Below, in pieces: positions 8,389 to 16,414 of a stretch of 64,000 bases of DNA. The notes beneath the pieces were generated by a model, which saw only the letters and a program-made list of their open reading frames with translations, was not told the origin of the DNA and did not search any database. Both the position numbers and the translations under genes were made by a program. The first letter of the stretch is position 1, and each line of letters begins with the position of its first letter. The DNA is from an uncultured Acidaminococcus sp. GTDB lineage: Bacteria; Bacillota; Negativicutes; Acidaminococcales; Acidaminococcaceae. Location of the stretch: positions 49,736-113,735 of the forward strand of contig OMYF01000012.1 of NCBI GenBank assembly GCA_900315205.1. The letters are read 5' to 3'.

Positions 8389-8592
8389 ATGGAAAAAACA
8401 CTGAAAGTCAAAGGAATGATGTGCGTACACTGCCAGCAGCATGTACATGACGCGCTGGCGGCTCTGGCCGGTGTGTCCGCTGTAGATGTGGATCTGGCTG
8501 CCGGGACGGCAAAAGTGACGGCGGATCATGATATCCCCGAAGCCGAATTTGCCAAGGCAGTCACCGATGCCGGGTATGAACTCGTAAAATAA
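8389..8592 (+). CDS. copZ: Copper chaperone, heavy-metal-associated domain protein
   Basis: 67 residues, a single HMA domain. The Cu(I)-binding motif is MCVHC (C12 and C15) in the first loop. It would carry Cu(I) in the cytoplasm to an efflux ATPase or to CsoR. No copA ATPase gene lies in the window, so the usual third partner must be elsewhere. Strong terminator follows. Confidence 0.9.
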   Translation: MEKTLKVKGMMCVHCQQHVHDALAALAGVSAVDVDLAAGTAKVTADHDIPEAEFAKAVTDAGYELVK

Positions 8593-8615
8593 ATGATCCT
8601 GTCCGTAAGGAAAGG

Positions 8616-8648
8616 GCAGCTGCCGGATTTTCCAGCGGCTGCTTTTTT
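8616..8648 (+). terminator. Terminator after copZ
   Basis: GCAGCTGCCGG (8616-8626) pairs imperfectly with CCAGCGGCTGC (8632-8642), followed by six T. Confidence 0.8.
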
Positions 8649-8742
8649 CTTTATGGCAGTGCTGCAGCCCTTTTGAAAAAAGAGTCCCTGCGCCCAGCCA
8701 TTGTAAAATGTGTGGCGTTTTCCGTAATTTTTTCCCCGTGAC

Positions 8743-8771
8743 TTGCGTGTCATTTTTTGAAATGCTATAAT
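8743..8771 (+). promoter_or_regulatory. ompH promoter
   Basis: TTGCGT (8743-8748), 17-bp spacer, TATAAT (8766-8771) with an extended -10 TG at 8763-8764. Confidence 0.8.
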
Positions 8772-8827
8772 TCAGAAAGCGTTTCTGTGAAGCATAGAAG
8801 CAGATTTTAGAAAAGAGGATGATTCCG

Positions 8828-9262
8828 GTGAAAAAACAAATCATTGCTGCCGCCATGGCACTGTCCGTTTCCCTGGGTGTTTCCGGAGCGGTTGTACCGG
8901 CCACAGCTTTTGCCGCTGATACGATTGGATATGTGGATCTCAATACGGTGTTTTCCCATCACCCTGATTTTGCCAGTGCCAGAGCTGCTCTGAACCTGGA
9001 ACAGCAGAAAGCACAGCAGGAGTTCCGTGAAAAGGCTCCCAACCTGGATGACAATGGCAAGCGCGCCCTCGACAACACCCTGACGGAGCGGATCGCTCAG
9101 AGAGAACAGGAACTCTTCAACCCGATCCGGGAAAAAATCCTGAAGGCCGTCAACACGGTCGCCAAGGAACGCGGGATCACCACGGTCCTGACAGCCAGTG
9201 CCGTAATCAACGGCGGTACGGACCTGACCAAGGATGTGCTGAAGGCTGTCGGCGGAAAATAA
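8828..9262 (+). CDS. OmpH/Skp-family periplasmic chaperone
   Basis: 144 residues. A cleavable signal peptide (MKKQIIAAAMALSVS, ending near ATAFAAD) is followed by the OmpH start IGYVDLNTVFSHHPDF and a Glu/Gln/Lys-rich coiled-coil-like stretch. Skp-type proteins hold unfolded outer-membrane proteins in the periplasm, so this is direct evidence for a diderm envelope. The start is GTG at 8828, with GAGG 9 bases upstream; an in-frame ATG at 8819 is too close to that site. It is monocistronic, between its own promoter and terminator. Confidence 0.85.
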   Translation: MKKQIIAAAMALSVSLGVSGAVVPATAFAADTIGYVDLNTVFSHHPDFASARAALNLEQQKAQQEFREKAPNLDDNGKRALDNTLTERIAQREQELFNPIREKILKAVNTVAKERGITTVLTASAVINGGTDLTKDVLKAVGGK

Positions 9263-9280
9263 GCGAACCTGCGGAGAAAG

Positions 9281-9343
9281 AACAGGCTGCTCTGATATGT
9301 ACCTGAGATCTGGTACGCATATCATACGGGCAGCCTGTTTTCT
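9281..9343 (+). terminator. Terminator after ompH
   Basis: AACAGGCTGC (9281-9290) pairs with GCAGCCTGTT (9330-9339); a second stem, GATATGTACC with GGTACGCATATC, is nested inside. A T-rich tail follows. Confidence 0.8.
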
Positions 9344-9381
9344 GCTTTTGCCGGCTGCTGCCGGTCTCCTGGAAAAGAGGG

Positions 9382-9422
9382 TTGACAGGCCGATACTGTA
9401 ATTGATAAAATTACAGTATCGG
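9382..9422 (+). promoter_or_regulatory. Promoter with overlapping 33-bp palindromic operator, thioredoxin operon
   Basis: TTGACA (9382-9387) is followed after 16 bp by GATAAA (9404-9409). CCGATACTGTAATT (9390-9403) and its exact reverse complement (9409-9422) form a perfect 14-bp inverted repeat with a 5-bp spacer that covers the -10. A dimeric repressor bound here would block RNA polymerase. The Rrf2-type regulator at the end of the same operon is the natural candidate (inference). Confidence 0.8.
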
Positions 9423-9454
9423 TCAAGCATTTTTCATTGTCAAAGGAGATTATG

Positions 9455-9778
9455 ATGGATATACAAAAAGTAACGCAGCAGAATTTTGATGAAATCGTGC
9501 TCGGCAGCAGCAAACCGGTCATTGTCGGTTTTTCGGCACCCTGGTGCGGTTACTGCCGCCGTCTGAAACCGGCCATGGGACAGCTGGCCGCGGAACTGGC
9601 GGACCGCGTGTCGCTTATGTCCGTGAACATCGATGAGGAACCGGAACTGGCCGCGCGTTTTGGCGTGGAAACGATTCCCAGCCTGATGCTCTGCAGGGAT
9701 GGGAAGACGAGCGAACTGCTCGTGAACCCGCCTTCAAAAGCGGCTGTCAAGACCTGGCTGGAAGGAAAGGGAATATGA
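9455..9778 (+). CDS. trxA: Thioredoxin
   Basis: 107 residues, one thioredoxin fold. The active site is WCGYC at about residues 30-34, a CGYC variant of the usual CGPC; the cis-Pro segment ETIPSLML is present. It reduces protein disulfides in the cytoplasm, recharged by the thioredoxin reductase encoded next. The ATG at 9455 was chosen over 9452 and an upstream TTG because AGGAG lies six bases before it. It overlaps trxB by 4 bases. Confidence 0.93.
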   Translation: MDIQKVTQQNFDEIVLGSSKPVIVGFSAPWCGYCRRLKPAMGQLAAELADRVSLMSVNIDEEPELAARFGVETIPSLMLCRDGKTSELLVNPPSKAAVKTWLEGKGI

Positions 9779-10704
9779 AAGACCGCATCTATGATATCCT
9801 GGTGATCGGAGGCGGCCCTGCCGGTTATACGGCAGCGCTGTATGGGGTCCGCAGCGGCTTTTCTGTAGCCGTGCTGGAAAAACTTTCGCCGGGCGGCCAG
9901 ATGGCTGCGACGGGCGAAATCGAAAATTATCCGGGGTTCCCCGATCCGGTGGACGGTTTTGAGCTGGGAGAACGGATGCAGGCTGGAGCGGAGCGCTTTG
10001 GTGCAGAAACGGTCTATGCGGATGTCCAGGGCTTTGACTTTACGGCTGAGCCGAAGAAGGTGCTGACTTCAGAAGGAGAATTCCTGGGCCGCGCCATCAT
10101 CCTCTGCATGGGCGCTTCCGCACGTCAGCTCGGACTGCCCCGCGAAACGGAACTGACCGGCCGGGGAGTAGCCTACTGTGCTCACTGCGACGGACAGTTT
10201 TACAAGGATAAGTGCGCCGTCGTCAATGGCGGAGGGAATTCTGCCGCAGGAGATGCCCTCTATCTGGCCCGCATCTGTCGGGAAGTCCATCTGGTCCACC
10301 GCCGTGATACCCTGCGTGCCGCACCTCTGTATCTGCGCCGCCTTAAGGAAGCCGGCGTCAGGATCCACTGGAATACGGCCATTGCTGCCATTGAAGGAGA
10401 AAAGAAGGTATCGGGAGTCCGGCTCCGCAATGTCCTGACCGGAGCGACGGAGGAACTTCCCTGTGATGCTCTTTTCATCTCCATAGGGCGCAAACCGGAG
10501 ACAGAACTTGTTGCCGGCAAAGTTGCCCTCGACGGAGCCGGCTATATCGTGGCCGGAGAAGATACCAAAACTTCTGTGCCCGGGGTCTTTGCCGCCGGCG
10601 ACATCCGGACCAAGGCCCTGCGGCAGATCATCACAGCTGCCGCTGACGGTGCCTGCGCGGCCCATGCAGCCGAGCTCTGGCTGGCGGACAGGGCCGGCGC
10701 TTGA
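9775..10704 (+). CDS. trxB: Thioredoxin reductase
   Basis: 309 residues, the low-molecular-weight bacterial type. An FAD-binding GGGPAGYTAALYG is at residues ~11-23, the redox-active CAHC lies near residues 134-137 (VAYCAHCDGQFYKDK), an NADPH-type GGGNSAAGDAL follows, and there is a C-terminal FAD motif (GVFAAGDIRTK). It passes electrons from a nicotinamide cofactor to thioredoxin. Translation is coupled to trxA through ATGA. Confidence 0.96.
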   Translation: MKDRIYDILVIGGGPAGYTAALYGVRSGFSVAVLEKLSPGGQMAATGEIENYPGFPDPVDGFELGERMQAGAERFGAETVYADVQGFDFTAEPKKVLTSEGEFLGRAIILCMGASARQLGLPRETELTGRGVAYCAHCDGQFYKDKCAVVNGGGNSAAGDALYLARICREVHLVHRRDTLRAAPLYLRRLKEAGVRIHWNTAIAAIEGEKKVSGVRLRNVLTGATEELPCDALFISIGRKPETELVAGKVALDGAGYIVAGEDTKTSVPGVFAAGDIRTKALRQIITAAADGACAAHAAELWLADRAGA

Positions 10705-10733
10705 ATTTATAGAACGAGGAAGGTCCTTGCATC

Positions 10734-11231
10734 GTGAAAAGTGATTTTATTGTGGCGGTCCATGCCATGGTCTATCTGACCCATATGGGGTGTCTCGTTT
10801 CCAGTGATGAACTGGCAAAGAACATCTGCACCAATCCGGCCCGCGTCCGGAAAATCATGGGACAGCTGAAGCAGCATGGCCTGATCAGTACGAAGGAAGG
10901 CCATGTCGGAGGCTACTGTACGGCACCGGGCGTGGAAAAGACGACGCTGCTCCAGATTGCAGACTGTCTGGATATTTCTTTCGTGGATACGAAGTGGCGG
11001 AGCGGGACCGAAGATAATGACTGCTTTATCAGCAGCGGGATGGGCAGCTTCTTCAATCAGCTGTATGAAGAAATGGACCGGGCCTGCCGGGAACAATTGA
11101 AAAAGATCACACTGGAAGATATCACTCTCAAGATCGTGCGGTCCCGGATGGAACAGTCCGGCCACTGTCATGGCGAAACCTGCTGTGACTGCCCGGCCTG
11201 GGAGCGGTTCAGTGCCAGATACGGGCGCTGA
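10734..11231 (+). CDS. Rrf2-family transcriptional regulator
   Basis: 165 residues. The N-terminal winged helix (FIVAVHAMVYLTHM; SSDELAKNICTNPARVRKIMGQL; wing KEGHVGGY) is typical of Rrf2 proteins. The Fe-S-type CX6-7CX5C ligand set of IscR is absent. Instead the C-terminus is cysteine-rich (HCHGETCCDCPAW, residues ~146-158), which could sense redox or metal (inference). It starts at GTG 10734 and closes the trx operon, so autoregulation through the palindrome at 9390-9422 is likely. Confidence 0.85.
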   Translation: MKSDFIVAVHAMVYLTHMGCLVSSDELAKNICTNPARVRKIMGQLKQHGLISTKEGHVGGYCTAPGVEKTTLLQIADCLDISFVDTKWRSGTEDNDCFISSGMGSFFNQLYEEMDRACREQLKKITLEDITLKIVRSRMEQSGHCHGETCCDCPAWERFSARYGR

Positions 11232-11249
11232 AAGAGCTCTGCACGGCGC

Positions 11250-11313
11250 GTGATCCCCTGCTGCGGCGGACAGGCATCGTCCTGTCCGGACCGCGGCAGG
11301 GGATCACTGTTTT
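11250..11313 (+). terminator. Terminator of the trx operon
   Basis: A long hairpin: GTGATCCCCTGC (11250-11261) pairs with GCAGGGGATCAC, with an inner CGGACAGG/CCTGTCCG stem, then a short T-run. Confidence 0.85.
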
Positions 11314-11325
11314 GTACGGTATCTA

Positions 11326-11334
11326 TGGTATAAT
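11326..11334 (+). promoter_or_regulatory. Extended -10 promoter of the SIMPL-domain gene
   Basis: TGG TATAAT at 11326-11334; the -35 is weak. It is placed 31 bases before the start codon. Confidence 0.6.
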
Positions 11335-11364
11335 GAGTGGAGAAAATTTTCCGAGGTGATTACA

Positions 11365-12087
11365 TTGAAAAAAACAGTAGCAATCCTGGCAGTCCTGATC
11401 AGTTTCCTGGGATTTTCCGCACCGAAGGTTTCGGCCGACCAGCCGCTTGATACGGTGAGCCTGACGGGGTATGCCAGCCGCACGGTGGCGCCCGACATGG
11501 CCACGGTCGCCTTTTCTTACGAGACACAGGGAAAGAGCATCGAGGCTGTCCGTCAGGACGGTGCAGTCCTTTCGAACAAAGTCCTGGCCAAGATCCTCTC
11601 TCTGGGCATCGCCCGGACGGATCTTGCCACGACGCGGTATACGGTGGCACCGACCTATACGTATGGAAAGAACGGGAAGCAGATGCTGACGGGGTATGAA
11701 CTTTATGCGACCTGGACCGTCAAAGTCAATGATCTGAACCAGCTTGGGAATGTTGTCGATGAACTGCTCGGACTCGGTGTCAACCGCATCGATTCTGTTT
11801 CCTATGGCGTGAAATCCGCCGATGTCTACCGCCGTCAGCTGATGGCCGAGGCCGTCAGCAATGCCCGTCTGAATGCGGCCGCGATTGCCGAGGCCGGGGG
11901 GCGCGGACTTGGCGTGCTGCGGCAGGCCAGTATCTCCCAGGCCAATTTTACGATGGATGCGGCACCGCAGATGCTGATGCGGGCCAAGAACATGGAAGCC
12001 GTGGGAGCAGCCAGTACGGAACTGGTACCCAAAGCGTATACCATCAGCGTGACCGTGAACACCGTATTTGCCATGACCCTGGAGTGA
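11365..12087 (+). CDS. Secreted SIMPL (DUF541) domain protein
   Basis: 240 residues. The signal peptide (KKTVAILAVLISFLG ... VSADQ) predicts export to the periplasm or outer face. The DUF541 fold follows: VSLTGYASRTVAPDMATVAFSYET near the N-terminus, and VNRIDSVSYGVKSADVYRRQLMAEAV in the middle. The molecular role of SIMPL proteins is mostly unknown; some are linked to oxidative stress. The TTG at 11365 was chosen because GAGGTG lies six bases upstream; a GTG at 11356 overlaps that site. The nucleosidase gene starts 6 bases after the stop. Confidence 0.82.
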   Translation: MKKTVAILAVLISFLGFSAPKVSADQPLDTVSLTGYASRTVAPDMATVAFSYETQGKSIEAVRQDGAVLSNKVLAKILSLGIARTDLATTRYTVAPTYTYGKNGKQMLTGYELYATWTVKVNDLNQLGNVVDELLGLGVNRIDSVSYGVKSADVYRRQLMAEAVSNARLNAAAIAEAGGRGLGVLRQASISQANFTMDAAPQMLMRAKNMEAVGAASTELVPKAYTISVTVNTVFAMTLE

Positions 12088-12093
12088 CCGGTT

Positions 12094-12843
12094 ATGGAGA
12101 CACAGCTTGCAAGGCCTGCTTTCCTGCAGTCGGACGGACCGGTCCTGCTGCAGGGCGCCATGGATATGGAAATCCGTCCCTATGTGGAGGCCCTTCAGGA
12201 TCCGGTCAAAACGGTCCTGGGTGACTTTGTCTTCTGGCAGGGACGCCTGGGACGGCAGCGCGCCGTCCTTTCACGGACCGGCATCGGGACAGCTGCAGCG
12301 GCTGCTGCTACAGCTCTCGGCTGCCAGGTCTTCCGGCCGGCCGCGATCCTGAACCAGGGATCAGCCGGGGGATACGGCCTTAAGGCCCGGGTCGGGGATC
12401 TGGTGATCGGGACTTCCGTGTACAACGGGAACGCGGTCTTTACGGATAAGGAAGGAGTCCGCTATCTCGATCTGGGACGTCTGGAACACGAAACGGCAGC
12501 CGCAGCTGTTTTCCCTGCAAAGCCGCCGCTCCTCGAACCGGATGCTGCCATGACCCGCTGGCTCTTCGCGGGGCTTTCCGCATATGCAGGGCGGGTCTCT
12601 CAGGGAGTCATCGCTTCGTCCGATCAGTGGAATGACGATCCGGATCTGATTGCCCGGCGGGAGGCACTGACGGGAGCGCTCTGCGAGGAAATGGAGGCTG
12701 CCGCTGTGGTGATGACGGCAGCGCGTTTTGGTGTGCCCTGCGGACTCGTCCGGGTGCTGTCCAACAATAACAGGACCGGACAGCCTTTTGATCCCGCGGT
12801 CTGCGGGAAGCTGGCCGCAGCTGTCTGCCGCCTCTTTGCCTGA
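12094..12843 (+). CDS. 5'-methylthioadenosine/S-adenosylhomocysteine nucleosidase family protein
   Basis: 249 residues, nucleoside phosphorylase fold. The family signatures NQGSAGGYG (residues ~89-97) and CEEMEAAAV (~194-202, substrate ribose contact) are clear, and a catalytic-type Asp-Gln lies in SSDQWNDD. The likely reaction cleaves adenine from methylthioadenosine or S-adenosylhomocysteine, in methionine salvage and quorum-signal metabolism. It is cotranscribed with the SIMPL gene, a pairing with no obvious functional link. A convergent terminator separates it from purC. Confidence 0.83.
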   Translation: METQLARPAFLQSDGPVLLQGAMDMEIRPYVEALQDPVKTVLGDFVFWQGRLGRQRAVLSRTGIGTAAAAAATALGCQVFRPAAILNQGSAGGYGLKARVGDLVIGTSVYNGNAVFTDKEGVRYLDLGRLEHETAAAAVFPAKPPLLEPDAAMTRWLFAGLSAYAGRVSQGVIASSDQWNDDPDLIARREALTGALCEEMEAAAVVMTAARFGVPCGLVRVLSNNNRTGQPFDPAVCGKLAAAVCRLFA

Positions 12844-12896
12844 GACAGGGATACGCAGGGGGAGCCTTTTGTTTTTCTTTCTTTACGAAAACAGTA

Positions 12897-12940
12897 TAAA
12901 AACACACGGGGCTGCCGCAATCATGCGGCAGCCCCGTGTG
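12897..12940 (-). terminator. Terminator between the nucleosidase gene and purC
   Basis: CACACGGGGCTGCCGCA (12903-12919) and its exact complement (12924-12940) form a 17-bp stem with an ATCA loop. On the minus strand a T-run follows, so it mainly ends purC; it may also stop plus-strand transcripts. Confidence 0.9.
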
Positions 12941-12955
12941 CTGTGCCGGAACGGT

Positions 12956-13831
12956 TCAGGCACCGAATTTTTTGCCCGTCAGTTTTTCAAAGGCTTCTTT
13001 ATATTTTTCAATCGTCTTGTCGATGATGTCCTGAGGCAGCAGATAGTCACTGTCCGGATTGGCCAGCAGCCAGTTGCGGACGAACTGCTTGTCGTAGGAA
13101 GGCTGGTCGTGACCGACTTCGTAGCCTTCCAGCGGCCAGAAACGGGAGCTGTCCGGTGTCAGCATCTCATCGCCCAGGATCACCTTGCCATTTTCATCCA
13201 GACCAAATTCGAATTTCGTGTCAGCGATGATGATCCCTCTCGTATAGGCATAATCCGCACACTTCTTATAGAGAGCGATCGTGGCATCCTTGATGGCTTT
13301 GGTGTATTCCGCACCGTGGCCGGGGAAGATCTTTTCCAGGAAATCCACACACTGATCCACGGAAATGTTTTCATCGTGGTCGCCCAGTTCCGCTTTGGTG
13401 CTCGGCGTAAAAAGCGGTTCGGGCAGCTTCTGGCACTGCTTCAGGCCGGCCGGCATGGCCATGCCGTTGACGGTGCCGTTTTTCTTGTAGGATTCCCAGC
13501 CGCTGCCGGTGATATACCCGCGGACGATGCACTCCACAGGAATCATGTTGAGCTTGCGGCATTTCATGCTTTTGCCCACAAATTCCGGAGAACGGAAGAA
13601 TTCGGGCATATCGGCGGGGTCGACAGAGATCATATGGTTGGGGATCACGTCCTTCGTGAAGTCGAACCAGAACTTGGACAGCTGCGTCAGGACAGCTCCC
13701 TTGTCAGTGATGGTGTTCTTGAGAATATGATCGAAGGCAGAAATCCTGTCGGACGCAACCATGATCAGGCTGTCACCGATATCATAAACTTCCCGGACCT
13801 TTCCCGATTTAAAAGGCTTGTATTCCTGCAT
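12956..13831 (-). CDS. purC: Phosphoribosylaminoimidazole-succinocarboxamide synthase
   Basis: 291 residues. SAICAR synthetase features are clear: KSGKVREVYDIGDSLIMVASDRISAFD at the N-terminus (ATP site), ECIVRGYITGSGWESYKKNGTVNG in the middle, and FEFGLDENGKVILGDEMLTPDSSRFW near residues 210-235 (substrate site). It joins aspartate to CAIR in purine biosynthesis. It stands alone here rather than in a pur operon. RBS AGGAGG precedes the ATG at 13831. Confidence 0.97.
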   Translation of the reverse strand: MQEYKPFKSGKVREVYDIGDSLIMVASDRISAFDHILKNTITDKGAVLTQLSKFWFDFTKDVIPNHMISVDPADMPEFFRSPEFVGKSMKCRKLNMIPVECIVRGYITGSGWESYKKNGTVNGMAMPAGLKQCQKLPEPLFTPSTKAELGDHDENISVDQCVDFLEKIFPGHGAEYTKAIKDATIALYKKCADYAYTRGIIIADTKFEFGLDENGKVILGDEMLTPDSSRFWPLEGYEVGHDQPSYDKQFVRNWLLANPDSDYLLPQDIIDKTIEKYKEAFEKLTGKKFGA

Positions 13832-13866
13832 AGTACATCCTCCTTAGATGCTTTTTTTGTCTTTCT

Positions 13867-13895
13867 ATCATATCACAAGACCATTTCCTTGTCGA
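13867..13895 (-). promoter_or_regulatory. purC promoter
   Basis: Minus strand TCGACA (13895-13890), 17-bp spacer, TATGAT (13872-13867). No purine riboswitch or PurR-like site was recognised in the short leader. Confidence 0.7.
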
Positions 13896-14048
13896 ATAAA
13901 ACAGCAGCGGCAGATTGGAATGTTAGGCCTCTCCGGGATCCGGCCCGGCCTGTGAAAAGAGGTTAGAGTTTCGTAATGATGTCTGTTATAATGATAGCAG
14001 CCCCGGTGCTGAATATTTGACGTTATTTCAAACAATGTTCACGTTCCA

Positions 14049-14077
14049 TTGAACGGGCACGGGGGATATCGTATAAT
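14049..14077 (+). promoter_or_regulatory. Promoter of the ACT/UPF0210/nth operon
   Basis: TTGAAC (14049-14054), 17-bp spacer, TATAAT (14072-14077). A second extended -10 (TGT TATAAT, 13984-13992) lies upstream. The promoter occupies what would otherwise be the N-terminal codons of a longer ACT reading frame, so the gene must start downstream. Confidence 0.8.
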
Positions 14078-14111
14078 GAAAAAGAAGTCTACTGCAGGAA
14101 GGATGGGTATT

Positions 14112-14381
14112 ATGCGTATCGTCATGACAATTGTCGGGCTTGATAAAGTGGGTATCATTGCCAGAGCCAGCGCACTGCTTTCAGAAAATCAGGTCAACAT
14201 CCTGAACATCAATCAGAACATCACGGATGAATTCTTTAACATGGTGCTGATCGGGGATATGGCAAAAGCCACCATCAGTCTGGAAGACCTGAAGGCAAAG
14301 GCCACGAAGCTCGGCGAGGAACTGGGCCTGGAAATCCGGGTGCAGAGTGAACAGATCTTCACGGCCATGCACCGGATCTAG
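14112..14381 (+). CDS. ACT-domain protein, UPF0237 family
   Basis: 89 residues, a single ACT fold ([29 protein letters not shown]). Such domains bind amino acids and regulate a partner. The family usually neighbours a UPF0210 protein, as here, 11 bases on. The start at ATG 14112 gives the family's usual length and has GGAAGG nine bases upstream; upstream in-frame ATG/TTG codons overlap the promoter. Confidence 0.9.
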   Translation: MRIVMTIVGLDKVGIIARASALLSENQVNILNINQNITDEFFNMVLIGDMAKATISLEDLKAKATKLGEELGLEIRVQSEQIFTAMHRI

Positions 14382-14392
14382 GAGGCTGCCCT

Positions 14393-15754
14393 ATGCTGTA
14401 CAATATAAACGATATATTAGAAACGACCCGTATGATCACGGAGAACAATCTGGACGTACGGACGATCACCATGGGGATCAGCCTGCGCGACTGCTCGGAT
14501 CCTGATATCACCGTCTGTGCCCGCAAGATCTATGACAAGATCACCCGCAAGGCGGAACATCTCGTCAAGGTCGGGGAGGACCTGGAAGCGGAACTGGGTG
14601 TGCCCATCATCCATAAACGGATTTCCGTGACGCCGATCGCCCTTGTCGGAGAATCCTGCCGGGCTGACAGCTATGTGCCTCTTGCCAAGGCGCTGGATGA
14701 TGCGGCCAAGGCTGTGGGCGTCAACTTCATCGGCGGCTTCAGTGCCCTTGTGGAAAAAGGCTATACCAATGGGGACCGGATCCTCATCGACTCCATCCCG
14801 GAAGCACTGGCCACGACGGATCTTGTCTGTTCGTCCGTTGCCATCGGTTCCACCAAGGCCGGCATCAATATGGATGCCGTACGGGAAATGGGCGAGATCG
14901 TCAAAAAAACAGCGGCCCTGACAGCGGATCGCGATGCCATCGGCTGTGCCAAGCTTGTCGTCTTCTGCAACCCTGTCCAGGACAATCCTTTCATGGCCGG
15001 CGCCTTCCATGGCGTCACTGAACCGGAAAGCGTCATCAACGTCGGTGTCTCCGGTCCCGGCGTGGTCAAATACGCCCTTGAAGCGGTGCGGGGAGAAGAT
15101 ATCGGCAAAGTGGCCGAAACCATCAAGAAGACAGCCTTCAAGATCACCCGTGTCGGACAGCTTGTGGCTCAGGAAGCAGCCAAACGGCTCAATACGGAAT
15201 TCGGGATCATCGATCTGTCCCTGGCACCGACGCCGGCAATCGGCGACAGCGTGGCCCATATCCTCGAGGAAATCGGCCTGGAGTCCTGCGGCGGCCCCGG
15301 CACGACGGCAGCGCTGGCCATGCTGAACGACGCTGTCAAAAAAGGCGGCCTCATGGCTTCGAGCTATGTCGGCGGTCTGAGCGGGGCATTCATCCCTGTC
15401 AGCGAGGACGCCGGCATGATCGCGGCGGTGGAAAAAGGCAGCCTCTGCCTGGAGAAACTGGAAGCGATGACCTGCGTCTGCTCCGTCGGTCTGGATATGA
15501 TCGCCATCCCTGGGGATACGACAGCAGCGACTATTTCGGCCATCATTGCGGATGAAGCGGCAGTGGGGATGATCAACAACAAGACGACGGCAGTCCGCCT
15601 GATCCCGGTCCCCGGCAAGGGCGTGGGCGACAAAGTCGAATTCGGCGGGCTCCTTGGCTATGCCCCCATTATGTCCGTCAGCAAGTTCAGACCCGATGTC
15701 TTCATCAACAGGGGCGGCCGGATCCCGGCTCCCGTAAGGAGCCTGACCAACTGA
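14393..15754 (+). CDS. UPF0210 / DUF711 (PFL-like) family protein
   Basis: 453 residues with the conserved N-terminus [23 protein letters not shown] and ITPxALVGES-type, [12 protein letters not shown] and [12 protein letters not shown] segments of the family. Its structure is related to the ten-stranded barrel of pyruvate formate-lyase-type enzymes, but the glycyl-radical motif is not seen and the activity is unknown. The partnership with the ACT protein suggests amino-acid-responsive control (inference). Stop and the nth start overlap (TGATG). Confidence 0.9.
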   Translation: MLYNINDILETTRMITENNLDVRTITMGISLRDCSDPDITVCARKIYDKITRKAEHLVKVGEDLEAELGVPIIHKRISVTPIALVGESCRADSYVPLAKALDDAAKAVGVNFIGGFSALVEKGYTNGDRILIDSIPEALATTDLVCSSVAIGSTKAGINMDAVREMGEIVKKTAALTADRDAIGCAKLVVFCNPVQDNPFMAGAFHGVTEPESVINVGVSGPGVVKYALEAVRGEDIGKVAETIKKTAFKITRVGQLVAQEAAKRLNTEFGIIDLSLAPTPAIGDSVAHILEEIGLESCGGPGTTAALAMLNDAVKKGGLMASSYVGGLSGAFIPVSEDAGMIAAVEKGSLCLEKLEAMTCVCSVGLDMIAIPGDTTAATISAIIADEAAVGMINNKTTAVRLIPVPGKGVGDKVEFGGLLGYAPIMSVSKFRPDVFINRGGRIPAPVRSLTN

Positions 15755-16389
15755 TGCGGAAAAAGGAGAGGAACCAGAAAATCATCGCTGCCCTGGAAGA
15801 AGTGTATCAGGGAACGGGTACGGCCCTGCATTACCGCAGCCCCTTCGAACTTCTGGTGGCGGTCATCCTTTCAGCGCAGTGTACGGATGAGCGGGTCAAT
15901 AAAGTAACGGACCGCCTCTTTCCCCGCTATGATACGCCGGAAAAGCTGGGAACCCTGTCCCAGCCGGAACTGGAGGAGCTGATCCATGACTGCGGGCTCT
16001 TCCGTTCCAAGGCGAAGAACATTTTGGGAATGTGCCGGAGCCTCATAGATGACTATCATTCAGAGATCCCGCAGACCCTGAAGGAACTCATGAGCCTTCC
16101 CGGAGTGGGACGGAAGACGGCGGATGTCATGCTGAGCGTTGCTTTCGGCAAACCCGCCATCGCTGTGGACACCCATGTGTTCCGCGTGTCCCATCGGCTG
16201 GGGCTTTCCGATGGCAAAGATCCTCTTGCCGTGGAAAAAGATCTGCAGAAGCTGATCCCCAAAGCCAAGTGGGGAGAAGCCCATCACTGGCTCATCTGGC
16301 ATGGCCGCAAAGTCTGCAGGGCACCGCGGCCCCGCTGCGGCGAATGCCCTGTGGCAGACCTTTGTCCTTCCCGGGCCGTGGAGGACTGA
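15754..16389 (+). CDS. nth: Endonuclease III, DNA glycosylase/AP lyase
   Basis: 211 residues. The helix-hairpin-helix LPGVGRKTADVML with catalytic Lys is at residues ~115-127, followed by the catalytic Asp in AVDTHVFRVSHR. A C-terminal [4Fe-4S] site has spacing C-X6-C-X2-C-X5-C (CRAPRPRCGECPVADLC). It removes oxidised pyrimidines in base excision repair. Translationally coupled to the upstream gene. Confidence 0.96.
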   Translation: MRKKERNQKIIAALEEVYQGTGTALHYRSPFELLVAVILSAQCTDERVNKVTDRLFPRYDTPEKLGTLSQPELEELIHDCGLFRSKAKNILGMCRSLIDDYHSEIPQTLKELMSLPGVGRKTADVMLSVAFGKPAIAVDTHVFRVSHRLGLSDGKDPLAVEKDLQKLIPKAKWGEAHHWLIWHGRKVCRAPRPRCGECPVADLCPSRAVED

Positions 16390-16414
16390 TCTGTGTGCAT
16401 GGAGAGTGTGTCCC

